From Crotophaga sulcirostris (lineage: Eukaryota; Chordata; Aves; Cuculiformes; Crotophagidae): a DNA stretch of 64,000 nucleotides. Where the stretch lies: assembly GCA_013397455.1 (NCBI GenBank), contig VYZB01000135.1, positions 502,867-566,866 on the forward strand. Reading direction: 5' to 3'. The notes under the pieces were generated by a model. The model was not told the origin of the DNA, did not search any database, and was given only the letters and a program-made list of their open reading frames with translations. A program made the position numbers and the translations under genes. Of the stretch, positions 1 through 13,600 are shown piece after piece (position 1 is the stretch's first letter; the number at the start of each line of letters is the position of its first letter).

Positions 1-2616
1 TTGTGAAGATGGATGGTCTTGAATATAATGCTGCTGCTTATTGAATTTTGCTCCCTTTAGATGGACTTGGAGCAAACCTAAGAATGAGACAATCACGTGA
101 GCTATTTTATGATCCAGTGGAGAGAGAGAGAGATGATCTGGGAATGACTTGGTGTGCACTCCCTGTTCTGCCACCAGCTTGCTGTGTAATTTGGGCAAGT
201 AATTTCATCCTTCTATACTTCAGCTTCTCCATCAAAAAGAAGTAAATGATATTTGCCTGCCTTAGTGCAGCACAGTGACCTACAGATGAAAGGGTCTTAT
301 TTGTTTTTCATTAAGTAATCAGTCACTGAGTTCTTTAGGTTAGAAGGGACCTTCTGAGATCATCCAGTGTTTGAACATGCTCGCAGTAAAGAAGTTGTTT
401 TTTCTGTTCATATGGAACTTGATATGGTATAATATGTGCCAATTGCTTCTTGTCCCATCAGTGGACACTATTGAGAGAAGTCTGGCCTCCTCTTCATACT
501 GTTTCATCAGGTATTTGTAAACAACTATTTGATTCCCCCTGAGCCTTCTTTTCTCCAGGCTAAACGGTCCCAGCTATCTCAGTCTCTCCTCATGTAAAAC
601 ATACTCCAGTGCATAAATCACCTTGGTGGCCCTGTACTGGACTTACTCCAGTGGGTCCATGTCTTTCTTGAACTGGGGTTCCCAGGCCGGGACACAGCAC
701 TTCAGGTGTGGCTTCATTGTTCCTGAGCACAGAGAAAGGATCAACCTCCCTGAGCCTGCTGCCAATGCTCTGTCTAATGCAGCCCAAGATGATTCTGACC
801 TGTGAAGGTGTGTTGCTGGCTCATGATCAACTTGAGATTCACCAGGACACTCAGGGCCTTCTCTGTAGAACTGTTTTCCAGCTGGTAAGCTCCCACTGTG
901 TACCAGTACATAGGGCTTATTCCTTCCCAGATGCAGGACCTTGCATTTCTCTTTGCTGAACTTCATGAGGTTCCTCATTGCCCATTATTCCAGCTTGTTG
1001 AGAACCCGCTGGATGGCACAACCATCTGCTGTATCTGCCACTGCTCCCAGTTTTATACCACCTGTGAACTTGTTGAGGATGCACTCTTTCCCAGTGTCCA
1101 GGTCAGTAGTGAAGATGCTGAACAGTGTTGGAACCTCTGGGGTACACCACTAGTGGTTTGCCTCCAGATGAACTTTGTGCCACTGGCTGCACCCCTCTAG
1201 GCCTGGCCATTCCTCCAGTTTTCAGTCTCTCACATTGTCCACTTACCTAACCTGTACACTGTCGGCTTGTCTGTGAGGATATTATGGGAGACGATGTCAA
1301 AAACCTTACCGATGTCAAGGTAATCAACACCCACTGCTCTCTTCTTGTCCACCAAGCTTGCCACCTCATTGTAGAAGGCTGTGAGGTTGGTTAAGCATGG
1401 TATCCTCTTTATAAATGCAATCTGCCTTCTGATCACCTTCTCGATCGTTCATATATTTTCATATTGTTTCCGGGAGGATTTATGCCATCACCTTCTCAGA
1501 CAGTGAGAAGAGGTTGACCAACCTGTAGATTCCCAGACCTTCTCTTGTCATCTTGAAGATGGGGGGACATTTATTCTCTCCCGTTCTTCAAGAACTTCTC
1601 TCACTCACCATGACCTGTCAAAGATGACATCAGCCAGCTCTCTCAGCACTCATGCGTACAGCCTGTCAAGGGCATCAGTCAAAAAACTTATGAAAGCAAG
1701 AGAAAGCCATCAATCTAGATAATCAGGTGGTTTTTTACACACATTGCGTATTTGTTATACAAGGTGTACAACACTGTCTGAACTACAAGATAATTAATAG
1801 GAAAATGTGACTCATGTTTTATTCCAAGATCTGATGCACCTGCTGTGCAGTGAACTTTTGCACTTGGAGAATGAAGCAAACCTGTAGTGCTTGTCAGTTC
1901 ATTAATAGCATTTAGTTTTATTAAGTTGGACTTTGCAAAAATCATACTCTACACAAATAATTATCTTCAGCATGCTTTTTCCTTTAATTTCATGGTTGGT
2001 ATCAGTCAGTATCTATATTAATTTTTCTTTCATATATGAAGTGATCAAAATGCCATATACCTTTCTGTCTCTCTGTACAATACTTTTGCATTTACAGACG
2101 TACTTTTGAGTAAAACAGATTAATTGGATAATAACCACAGGAAAAAAGAGTTAAGAGAGTTACTTGTAATGATATTCATCTGTCTTTCATATCAGACAGT
2201 AGTTTGATTTATCCTGTGTATTCTTCAGAATTTTAAAAGGTTGCTTATTGCTTCTGCTGCTTTTGATAATAAAGGAGTGCAATCCAACAGATCTTTTTAT
2301 TGTGCAGGACTCTACCTGTCTAAACTGCTTTCTACTGAAGCATTAGTCCCCAGGCTGTGTCTTTATGTGGAAGGTTAAGAGCAACTGCAGTTTGCTTCAC
2401 CGAGGAAGGAATACCTCTAGCAGTTGGGCTGATTGCAAGGTGCTAACGGATGCTTCATTTGGCCATGGCTGTCTTTTGAATGGTTGCACTATTCTGTCTG
2501 TAGATTAGTGAGAGGGAAACAAACTGACTTTTTTATGAAGTGGCAGGTACAATACAATTTACTAAGGTTGTATTAAATATATTGTTGTGTTTTTCTTCCT
2601 TCCTTCGTTTCTGCAG
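1..2616 (+). other. FBLN1: Intron 1 (3' part)
   Basis: Non-coding sequence upstream of the first recognised exon. About half of it is a degenerate minus-strand CR1 element (334-1685). The remainder is AT-rich and shows no GC-rich first exon or signal-peptide coding sequence, so exon 1 and the promoter must lie to the left of the window. The intron ends in a pyrimidine-rich acceptor closing with ctgcag. Confidence 0.8.
334..1685 (-). mobile_element. CR1 LINE fragment, 5'-truncated, minus strand
   Basis: Read on the minus strand, the element starts near 1685 with LRELADVI-like reverse-transcriptase sequence, continues through TNLTAFYNEVASLVDKK and VGVDYLDIGKVFD (1230-1436), and ends near 334 in the CR1 3' region (+ strand: agaagggaccttctgagatc). 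The YLDIGK segment corresponds to the conserved YLDFSKAFD region of CR1 reverse transcriptase. Stops and frame changes are frequent, so it is a dead copy. The 5' half of the LINE is missing, as is usual for CR1. Edges are approximate. Confidence 0.85.
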
Positions 2617-2716
2617 ATCTTTCAATGGAAGAATGCTGTGACAAGGGTGTTGAATGGGCAAATAAAAACAGAATATGTACTTCTCTACCATTAATATCGG
2701 AGTCCAGAGAATGCAG
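2617..2716 (+). CDS. FBLN1: FBLN1 exon 2: first anaphylatoxin-like module
   Basis: The exon lies between ctgcag and gtatat (100 bases; starts in phase 1, ends in phase 2). It encodes about 33 residues beginning DLSMEECCDKG and ending ISESREC. The Cys-Cys pair followed by two single cysteines is the start of the first anaphylatoxin-like module. Human fibulin-1 has a closely similar stretch just after the signal peptide, so this should be the N-terminus of the mature protein. The codon split over the next junction gives Ser, where human has Arg. The module is less conserved against human than the EGF region. It is too short to show as a long open frame. Confidence 0.92.
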
Positions 2717-5700
2717 GTATATAGTTATGTGTTATATATTAAACTATAATTTATATTTTCATGTAAAACTATGGGAATGGCAGGTATGAAAGCTGATTTA
2801 GAAGATGAAGCATCCAGCTCTTAAATACAAGTTTTTCAAATCCACATTTAGCCTTAGGGAGTACCTAGAGAGTACCTACTTTTCTTCCATCAAGTCCTTC
2901 AAATTTTTGCTCTTGGTCTAGTGTAGAGTGGCCCAGCTCTAATCTGTTTGACTTGGATTGTCTCTGAATCAAAAGTTTTTCCACTGTACTCTACTCACTT
3001 GGACTCTACCTACAGTCAATACATCTCAGTGTGGCTCCCTTCATGTCAGTGAAGCTTCTTCGTTTTATACTCATCGTGAATCTAGCCCAGTAATGGCCCA
3101 AATTCTTGGCGAAAAGTTTATCAAGAAAAACAGACCCTGCACATGAATAATCTATGGATTGAATAGGTACATATGTATGTATAACAACTGTTTCTCCTTT
3201 GTGATGCCACACAGATAATTGTCCTGCACTTCTTAATTGAATTTTTATGTGTAGTAGCTTAAAGCTTAAGTCAAGGAGTTTCCTAGTTAAGAGTGCCTGA
3301 CTTCTGTCAAATGTATTTGACTGTAGAAAATAGTAACCTTTAGTTAATAAATAGGTTTCTTAATTCTACTGACATTTAATAGGATACTAATTTCTGTTAT
3401 GTAATCTGGCAAATGAAATAATTAAGTTAAATGTTAAAAAATTGTTTGCATGGAGATATTTTGCTTATTCTGAATCTCTTATATAGTTGGACCGTTCATA
3501 TTTTTTATGTCAATTAACGTTTTTGTTATTTTTGCTGTTAAATGCACTTGTTACATATAATTTGTGGAACTAACAGTTTGTGATTGGTAGTTTGAGGGGC
3601 AGTTTCACAGAGGACTTTGTATTTAAAACATGTTACATTGCTCCCCTCTATCTTTTCAAATGGATTGCAAAGTGATTTAACCCTGGTAATTGTAGAAATG
3701 TTGGATTGATCTTTATTATGGAAAGAATGTGTCTTGTAGGCAAGTCTGTCCGTGTTTTCTGACTATTGCATTTGTATTGGCATTGAAAGCAGTCTCTGAC
3801 GCAGAAGAATTGACAGATAGTACTTAAATCCCAATTTAGGAAATACTTGAAGGGTCAGAAGAGTTACAGACAAAACAGAAGCAGCGAAAACAGGAAACCG
3901 AGTTTATTAAACAATCTGGGAGTGAGAATCTTGATGATTTAATGATCATTTGATTAATGTGAGTTGTGATTCTGCTGTAAGTGTAATTTATTCTTTTAAA
4001 GATTGCCATTTTAGAGAGTCTTTAGGACTTCATAGGAACTGAAAAAAACTTACTAATACTTCAACTAGCTTTTATGCGTAACTGATCTGTAATTAAGAAA
4101 ATGATAGTGATGGCAAATCAGAAATGGGTAAATGCACATAATCTATGAAGTATGGGCAGTTATTAACAAAAAAAAGGAGTGGATAAATGCAGTTCTGTTG
4201 CATTTATTCAAGACTGTGTAATAAATAAACATAGGTCACCCTGAAACTTGGCTTCAGTGTAAAAATTACTAAGTAAAATTGGCACCTTTGACTGCTTTCT
4301 TTAATGGCAGTATTATTTTACTCCAGTTATGATTACATACTGGCGTATCTGTGAGAGGTACAGAAAAATCACTTTATGATGCCATTTCAGACACAAAAGT
4401 GAGGGCAAAATTCTACTCCTAATTGCTGGTGCAACTGGAGTCAAAATGAACAGTGAGGAAGCAAGATTCCCTTTGCAAGCACGTGAGGATAATGACTCTG
4501 ATTTTATGCATTTATTCCTACTGCACAGAGATGTGAGCAAAGCCAGGTTCCTTGCACTTGCTGAGGTCTAGGTATGTGAGAATATAGCACAGATTTTCAA
4601 AAGAACTTGCTTCCTATTTAGACCCCTACATGCAGTGGGAGGTGTGGCAAGTACAGCTGTCTATCATTTATGTGGTTGTTTAAACCCCATTTGGGAACTT
4701 TTGACTGTCTAGTGCAGCAGAGCATAGATGATCTGGCTTTGAGTGTACATGGCCTCTTGAGTGTACAAACTCATATTACTTCATGCCAGATGGAGCTGTT
4801 TGCCCTACATATTCCAGCTTGGGTTTGCGAGGTTAGCAGTTGAATCCAAAGGAAAAAGACATGGTGAAGTGAGCAGATTTGATAAAGTTACTGAAGTAAA
4901 AATGTTTTTGTGCAGTTACTTTGCAGAGACCGGGCAACAGATTGGATATGAGTACTTTCCCCAACATGCTTTACAAGAATTTACACCCTGCTTTTGGATC
5001 CTCTGCTTAGAATAGTAATAATGTAACATCTCAGATTCAGTCCTTTCATCAAAGCAAGCCTGCTTCTAGAGTTTCTTTTGCTTCTTTTTTGTTTGTTGAG
5101 GAGCATGCAGCCTTACTGAACTAGAATTTCACCCGCTTGATCTTCTCCCAACCATTTAAAGCACATTCATAGTAATCAAGAAGGGTTTCTATGCAAGCAC
5201 TGAGATTCTCATATCTGCCATGCATCCTAGAAGGAAGCAGATAGTTCTGGGTTTCAAAGTCTTTTTAAGATCATTCTCCCAAAGTCTCTTGTGGTTCTTG
5301 AGGGACTTGCCATCTTTGTGAGCACCACCTGCTGAATGTGGTACAGTTCAAACTGCAAATGTGCTCACTTTCTTGTCCTACACCACAGCTGAGCCAGCCC
5401 TCTCTCTGAAATTCTCATGAATTTCTAAGATCTGTCTCGCTGATGTTACTCAGTTGCTTTTAAGTTGAAATAAGGCTCCTGGCACAATATCTAGTAACGT
5501 CTGCAATCTATTATTGTGGTTTCTTGTCCCAAAAATATGTATACCTCTTTGTACTATCACTCTGGAAAATTACAGTGGTTTTCTCTGTGTCTTCATGACT
5601 CAGTAAAATATGAGTGTAGACTTTTAATGAATGCTGTCTTTGGCTGTCATAACAGCAGCTTTTTTGCTCATTCATCCATTTTCTTGTGATTAGGTTAAAC

Positions 5701-8700
5701 TCACAGCAGCTGGAAACAGCTGCCACTTATTTTTGGAACTCAACCTGCCCAATAAATCTTCCTTTCAAAATGAAGAGTTTCCCCTGCCCAGAACTCTTAG
5801 CAAGTGAACTTTATTCCTGGGTTTGAACAGCATATCTCCATATGAGAATTGCATGCCTTTAGCACTGTGTAAAGTCTTTTTGGACTTACATTGGGAATAA
5901 CGTTATTTATTATTAGTATTGCAAAAATACATAAAATAAGAAGCTAAGGAACACTCTGCTAGGTACTCTGCAAAACCAGGTCCAGGTTCCCAAGCAGAGA
6001 CAAGTGGCAGCACTTGGATACAGACTCAGACAGAAACACAAGGAGGTAATGAGTATTTGGTGTAATAGGCACCAGATGCTGAACTGCTGATAGATGCTTA
6101 TTGATTTATGCCATTTTAAGTCTGGAAGAGCCTGAGATTTTGCACATCAAAGTTGTGACCGTTTTATGTCTGAAAAAGGTGTTTAAAGTTATTTTGGAGA
6201 AGTTTTCTGTATTAATTATTATCTCTTCTCTGTAGCCTACATGTGCCTCACAGTTACTAAGATTTGTTTCTTCACAGTCAGAGGGATAGAAGAACAGTCT
6301 GCTATGATGTCAGAGTTTAATTGCCACTCATTTAGGATAACTTGCTTACTTCACTTTGTGAATACTGTCAGACTCAGTCCTTCTCTGCCACAACATTATC
6401 AATATTGTTTCTCTATGTGATTTATAATATCAATATAATTTTTCTGTTTGCCTTCACTTCACACTTTTATTATGTAATCTACAAAGTTGTTTATGGATTG
6501 CAGCTAATTTTGAGGTCTGTTGAATCAATTATTTTTGCTTGAGTCCTTTGCGAATTTATAAGACATCATCAAATATATGTATTTTCTTTGTTGAGGAACT
6601 CTTTTTATTTACCTATCATATTTGTCAGTCATATTACCAGGTCTTGCTTTTGATTTTAATTTTCCAAAGTTAATTTTGGATGCACGTTAAACTGCAAACT
6701 GAAAGGACTGAGGGTAGAAAACCTAAATTTTTTTTTTCAAAGTCATTCTGGTGTGGAATCATTCTCTTCTTAATTTCAGTATTTTTTTTGTCAGAAGTCT
6801 TCTGTTGTGCACATTAATAGCACAGACAGTTTGAAGACAGGCTAATAAGTAGAAGGGAGAGAGGCAAAGGGTAATGAAATTCGGCTGATAACAAAGACAT
6901 GGTTTTCAGAGCAGTTAAATTTCAGAGCTTTTATGGAAAAAAAATGAAAGGAAAATCAGGTGATGAGAAAATCTGTGCTGGTTTAGGAGTGCATCCTCTG
7001 GGAAGTAGAATAAGAAATGTGAAAGGATTGTGGAGTTAAATGGGCATGTACCTTTTCAGCTGGAAGTTTATTCCATGAAAATCTGTAACTTTGGTTGAAT
7101 TTTAACAAAGTAAAAGAGAGAACATGAAACATGGTTTCTTAATTTGATTTCTAATTCAATTGCCTAGTAATGAAATAATGTAAATTTTATATCGGCATCT
7201 GCAGTAAAGAATAAGGATTTTTTTAAATGTCTAAGTGATATCTTTTCGATAGTGAGCCATGAATAAAACTCGCCTTTAAGAGAAACCATAAAATGCATGA
7301 TTTTACCTGCAATATCCTGAGCGATTGTACGTTATAAGGCCTCATGCCTTTAGAGATTCTGTACTTAGGGTTTTAAGATTTTGGCCATATTTTAAATGCC
7401 TATTTATTTTTTTTAACTGTAAATCAGAATATGGCAGATAACAAAGAAGTAGCTTTTGGGTATTTTAATTGTTAGGGGTATAATAGAATCATAGAATGGT
7501 TTGGGTTGGAAAGGACCTTAAACATCATCTAGTTTCAACCCCCCTGCTATGGGCAGGGACACTTTCGACTAGAATACTAGAGTAATTTTTTAAAAAAAAA
7601 CACCACACAGAACAACATAGGAAAGTACTCCTCTACTTTCTCTTTTTTTACAGACCAGTACTGTGAGGTGTCCATAGACATGACTTAATAAGAATACTGC
7701 ACAAGAGGATCTGAAAAGTTTTACATGAAGAGGCAAATCTAGATGTCCTGTTAGCCATTAGAGGTGGCTCCTTTACTGTGAAGCTGAAAGTGGGTCTGAG
7801 TCAGCGATACACATAGCAAAGACAGGGAGAGATTCTCTTCAGCTCAAAGGTCTTGGAGTCTGAGGATTTTATGGTGATGTGCTCTAGCACGTGTACTGGT
7901 GTGCAAAGGGAAAAGGATGACCAGCAGGGCAGGCTCAGTTGCAACCAGTACTGTGCAGATTTTTCTAGCATTTTTCTCTGTCATTTTTCAAGGATTTCTA
8001 CCTCTATTACAGCCAGACAAGTGTTTACAGTCTCAAATATTTTTTACTACGAATGCAACTTCGCTGTAGGATTTGGGCAATGAAGTGTGATTTTATTGTT
8101 GTTGTTCTCAGAATGAACAAATGGTATTTTAATCTAATATTCATTTGATGTTTAATTCCTTATTACAGTTGGGGTGGGCCACATGACTTATGAATACAGC
8201 TGTGGGAAACATGTTCAGAAACTTTTTTGTTTTGGTTGAAATTGCCAATTTGTCAGAAATTTCAAAGAGAGGACTTGTGTTTGAATAAAAAAAAGCCACA
8301 CTGGAAATCAAACAGATCTACTGAAAGACCGCTGTTGTTTATTTGTTTGTTTGTCTGTGGTTAACATATCTAGGTCCTTCACAGGGCTTGGAGGGCTAAA
8401 GGAGCTGGGAAGTCTCAGCTCCCACACTCTTGGGCTTCAAGTTCAGGTTTTACAGTCTTCCAAAGTCCTGACAGTCAGACCACCCCAGAGCTGGGCAGGG
8501 AATGGAAATTCTGCTTCAGAGGGAATTTCAGCAACAAAAAAGCTACATATTCTTCCAAACTGGACCTAAATCAAATATCAAAAACTTAGTATATTCTGCC
8601 AAATAAAGTTACTGTCCTGGGCTTAACTTCTTGCAGTTACTTTAGAGTCTATTTTTGAGTAATTTGTTTATGAATTTATCCTGGTTTTTGTTCGTATGCG

Positions 8701-10478
8701 TTGAGCTCTCATAGCTTGTTTTGTCCTAGTGAGAACTGCACAGTCAGACCATTACAAAACCCAGTAGATAAGAATTGGGAATCTTCATGGATGTAGCTTG
8801 CCAAACTCACTTCACCGATATGCACAGAGATGCACAATCTGAGCTCAATACCCACGTGTCCCCTGCTTTTAGTGGGGTGGATTGGATGGCCTGGCCTTAG
8901 GGCTGAGGGAGTCCCCTCATGCTGCCTGGGAGCTGAAAGCTCATCCTATGGTCATCAAGAGCAGGGAACCTCCTCCAGAGGTGATAAATGGGAGTCTGCT
9001 TATCTCAGATGAGAGTAGAAGCCTGTAGTTCAGTGGTGCAACTGACCCACCCATCTTTCTTGTACTTCCAAAATTTCCAATGGTGTAAATGATCTTTAAG
9101 GGAAAAAACTATTGGTTTGCTGAATATCTTTACATAATTTTATCTATTTTTCAGTAACCCTTGAAAAGATTTTACTCATCAGTTCAAATAACTAGAGTTG
9201 AGGAAAAAAAAAAATTAATACCCTTGTCAGTAAAAAGAATGCGTTCAATGTTGCTGGTCTGTAAGATCTATTAGATTTTCCGTGATGATGGGTATGAAAG
9301 TGCATTTAAAGGGTTTTTCTGTGCATTTTTTGTGGTGCTCTAACATATCAGGGCATGCCCTTTAAGTGCCCTTGTTGAACTATATATAAAATTTATCAGC
9401 TTGGATTGCCTTTGGGATAGTTTCCTTTCCCCCTAGCAACTCAGGTAGTAGTATTCTTAGTGAAACTGGGTTATCACAAAGCACATGACTATGTTTATAT
9501 TCTTTTAAATACAATCTGAATTGTTACTCTTTAACTTTCTTCTCTGTTTCTCAGTGTCTTTTACAGGAGGTAGCAGTGAAAGAGCTTTAAACTGCAAGCT
9601 CCACCTACAGTGCTACCCAACAAAGCAGAGTTACACATAAACAGAATGGGAGGAGGGCAGATATCTCCTTCAGTGGGCTTTGCATTCAAGTGACAGTAGC
9701 AACAGGAGTGTAGGACTTTAAAGCTTCCTCATATAGACTTCTTTTCCACAGTAGGGAGTTTTCAGTTTATTCACTGGAACTGAGATAAAATAGAAGGATT
9801 TGATGAGCAATGGAACTAAAAAAGCTGAGTTTCCTGCAGATGTTTATTCTGTCTCTTCTCCACATCTTCCTGCCCTGTGGTAGTCTTCTTTCCGTTGTCT
9901 TTCTTCACCTCTTGCTTATAGTACAGTCTCTTTCTCACTGTGACTTTCCTTGGTATTTTCACTTGTGCCCACATCTCCACTTGTCCCACAGAGCAACATG
10001 GAGCTGCTTTTAACATACCGTACCTGTTATTTTGAGCAAAGTGCAGCAGGTGCAAGGGTAGGCTGGCCATGGAATTGCAGACTTCCACAATGTCCAGGGC
10101 TTGACTTCTCCCTTCTGTCAGCTGGAGCACCAATTTGGTTCTCATCATCCATTCTTTAGCCACCAGCTGTCACAAAACAAGCAAGAAAGTGGGTCCTGGA
10201 GACCTTGAGCCCTGTGGCAAACATGGTTGAAGTTATCCATTTGTTTAAAACCTTGTTAGGACAGACTGAAAGGTAGACAGGCAGTTAAACTGTGTTATAC
10301 ATATCACCTAGACATTCTGCCTACTCCTAGAGAATATTTTTACTTTGTTAAGTAAAATGTGTGCCCACAGGAACCTCTTTCCGTGAGACTAGTACAAGTG
10401 CTAATTGTCAAAGCTTGCATTATCTGTTCTTGACCTATATATGACTTTCTTCTCCCATTGCTTCCATCCTTTTGTCAG
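2717..10478 (+). other. FBLN1: Intron 2
   Basis: About 7.8 kb, AT-rich, with no supported exon. It contains a short CR1 3' fragment (7483-7577) and a region around 5100-5420 with weak coding-like frames on the minus strand. Short open frames elsewhere (for example 9816-10163 on minus) show no family resemblance. It ends in a pyrimidine-rich tract and tttgtcag. Confidence 0.85.
7483..7577 (-). mobile_element. CR1 LINE 3'-end fragment, minus strand
   Basis: The + strand begins with agaatcatagaatggtttgg and continues through a GGACCTTAAACATCATCT-like core to gggcagggacact. This is the reverse complement of the well-known 3' end of avian CR1 elements. Only about 95 bases of the 3' UTR remain, an extreme 5' truncation. 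It is better preserved than the copy in intron 1. Confidence 0.9.
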
Positions 10479-10614
10479 CATGACTCAGGTACAGTGCTGC
10501 CGCAGCCAGTTGGAGAAGCAGTACTGCTCAGATGGGGTTGAATTTGCCAACGTGCGTGACGAGTGTGACTCACATATTGGTGAAAATACCACCTGTGAGG
10601 CTGAGTACTTCAAG
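10479..10614 (+). CDS. FBLN1: FBLN1 exon 3: second anaphylatoxin-like module
   Basis: The exon lies between tttgtcag and gtgaga (136 bases; phase 2 to phase 0). It completes a Ser codon and then encodes MTQVQCCRSQLEKQYC through GENTTCEAEYFK. The CC, C, C, C spacing fits the second anaphylatoxin module, whose last cysteine pair is in exon 4. NTT is a possible N-glycosylation site. Human fibulin-1 has QCC, SQLEELHC and a corresponding N-x-S/T site in the same place, although the intervening residues differ considerably. An open frame running in from 10405 includes intronic sequence and is not the true start. Confidence 0.95.
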
Positions 10615-13600
10615 GTGAGATATCAGAGCTCTTCCTGTTTAGCTATAAGAAATGGTATTGTCTGTCTAGATTGGTGTTAAGGGTTGACCTTGGAGGTCAC
10701 CATACTCAGTTTGATGCACATTAAATTTTCCCCATCTACACCCCGTGTCTCTGTTAAGACTGTGCACTTTGTGCTTCTTTGAGAGAAACTGTTCCTCGTT
10801 CAGTGAAGCAGAATCTCATTACATTTTAGCAGAGGCAGAGGGTAGAATGTAAAAGGGTGGAAAATCTTGAACGAGTAATTGGCTATGAAGCTACTGTTGC
10901 ATGAAGAGAAGACATTAACGCTGTAGGAAGGGATGGGTGAGAAACTCAGATGTGTTTCAGTCTTTAGCTTTCATTAGAGTTTCATGGCCTAAGGTCATGC
11001 TCAGTGGTTTTCAGTATTGGTGGTCCAAAGGGGTAGGACTGAAGTTAATCCTCTCAGTGTGCTTGCTATTCCAGCTTGTGTTATGTGTCCTTAGTTAACA
11101 TTACTTCAATTTACAATTGAGTGAAGACATCTGTAAACCTGTGATAATAGTATTGGATATTAGAATAAAAATGCCTATCATTGGCATCTATAAGAAAGCT
11201 GTGCCCTGCCCTCCACCTTTATTATTTTTGACTCTCATTTCTTGAATGGGAGCATATTCATTCCACTCTGCAGAGTGCTTTTGGGAGAAAGTTTCTCGCT
11301 TCTCAAAGATGCTGAATGTTTTGGTTCATTCAGTTAAAAAAGTTTAAAAAAATCTACTAAGGAGAAGATGGCAGACAATATCTGACTCACAAGTTTTATA
11401 TCTCTAAAATGCTGGTTTGATCATGTTCCTGACAGTAGGATGCCAGCGATGCCAGGGCTTTGAAGTAATACATGCTTTTGCTGCGAGCATAAGAAAGATA
11501 ACACATGCTGATGAGGCTGGCATTGTTGGGTTTTCACAACTTGTCTGCATGTACAGCGTTATTTTGTCCCATGGTGGAACGTGTCCCACAGAAGGGACAT
11601 ATCTCACCAGTTCGCCGCATCCAATGTATGCCCTGCTCCTTCCTCTGTGCAGCCTTTACCATTAGAAGCCTGTCCACCCCAATCTGCATGGGGCACACAG
11701 AAATATTTAGCTCTCTGTGTCAGTACTTTGAAGGGCTAGGAGCAGATGAACAAGGACCGTGATGGTGAGTACTCTGCAGATTCAAGTGCTTACTCCAGAT
11801 TTATAACAGCAGCATGGTTTTAAACACATGCCGTGGGATAAGTCTGAAACTGTTCAAGGAAATCCACCTCCCATCAGTTGGCTGAGGTTTCCCTCTGTGG
11901 GCTTGTTAATATGGGGAGGAAGAGTTAATGATGTTGTTTTTTGAAATGGCCAGACTTCTTTAAAGATGGCATGTTTTCAGAGTGGCAGCTGTATTGTTAA
12001 ACGAAATGGACTGGGTCTTGATCTCTGGCCCTGAAAATAAATGGCTCAGCACAGCTCATGTCATGTAACTGACATCTTTTGCCTGCAAAACACAGTGCAT
12101 GAGGGCTGTTGGGAACACTCACTGGCCTGTGCTAACCCAAAAATATGCTTCAGCATTGTCTGAGAGGACGCTAGTTGCCATTAGAGCTTGCTAATATTTA
12201 AACATTACAGACGATTGCAGGACAATGTCTGAACCTGTATTCTGTCCCAGCTTAATTTACTGGTATAAACATCATCAGTGTTATTTAATCTTTGTAAGTC
12301 ACATTCTGCCCCCAGCCTCCCTAATATGAATATCCTACACTTAATAACTGTACCAAGGTAGCTGTAGGAGTATCTTTGTAGATAATCTCTTTGATCCGTG
12401 ATGAACACAGGTGATATGATCGCCTAATGTCAGTGAAAAATTCGTCATTTCTTTTGTTGAATATATTTTTAATCTGATGACCTTGAGACATACAATTTAT
12501 CTGGCCATTGTGCCCTGCTGTGGTAAACTTACATTCACACCAAGCCCACCTCACATGGACTTGAGTCTCAGGCTTGCCTAAGTTGGTCTGTTTTAGTTTA
12601 GCTTAGGTAGCATGAGAAATCTTTTGGATACTCTGTCTCCTTCAAGGAAGCAGAAAGCGTGATTTAGTAATTCAATTAGTAGGATTAATCACAGCACTTT
12701 GCAGCAAATGAGGCAGCTAATCTTTCTTTTGAATCCAAGACTTGAGATTGGAAAGATGATAAAAAGACCATATTTTGAAAACACATGCCTCAGCTTTTAC
12801 ACTTAAAGGCGGTAGGCATAGGTAGGCATAATTGTACTCCATTTTTTTGGAAGCATTGCTTTTCTTGCCTTTGAAAAAAAAGATGCAGAATTAATGATTA
12901 ATCTTTAATCATAAATTAATAATAAATAATTCAAATAATCAACAATTGATTTAATCATAAATGAATAATCATAATAAAAGTAATCATCATCTTCATCAAA
13001 AGACAGTCATCGATTTCCAGATTTGTTGTTGATACAGGAGATGTGGAAATTGATTTATGAAAGTTTCTACCACAGGAGCCCTGCAGAAAGGAGTGAAGCT
13101 TGTGGAAATTTTACCTTCTTTAAGGTGCTTGGACATTTTCCCCAAAATTTGTCATAGGTATTTTTGTTTTTACAAAGATTGTCATACAGCTTTATCTCAT
13201 AAGTTTTGTCAAGAATACTTCAATTTTGTACATTAGGAGAGCACAAAAGTTCCGTTGCTTTGGACTGTTGCATTTTTTTTCACATCTTCAAAAGTACTGA
13301 AAAATTCCACTGAGTTATTTGTATTTTTTTCTTAGTCTTTTTCATAGCATCTGCTGGGTAGTCTGGATTTCAGCAAGTGAGAGACCTCTTGTGGACAGAT
13401 ACACAAACGCAATGTTAATACATGGTTTCCCTCCAGATACAGTAACTTAAATGGTGACATAAATAATAAAGAACCTTTTAAAAATTTAATTAATTAAGAG
13501 AACTTATTGATGAAAGCAATTTCAAGTGCTTCCTAATCGCACCGAAAATAAATCTTCATACTTCTCACATGTAACTATTTATTCCTTTATTGCTTTCATC

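Noticed and set aside
1..2616. Possible exon 1 or promoter of FBLN1 within the window
   Set aside because: No signal-peptide coding sequence, GC-rich region or suitable phase 1 donor was found; half of the region is a CR1 element.
9816..10163. 115-residue minus-strand frame, with overlapping plus-strand frames
   Set aside because: No recognisable domain, no coding-like conservation visible, and open frames on both strands. Treated as chance.
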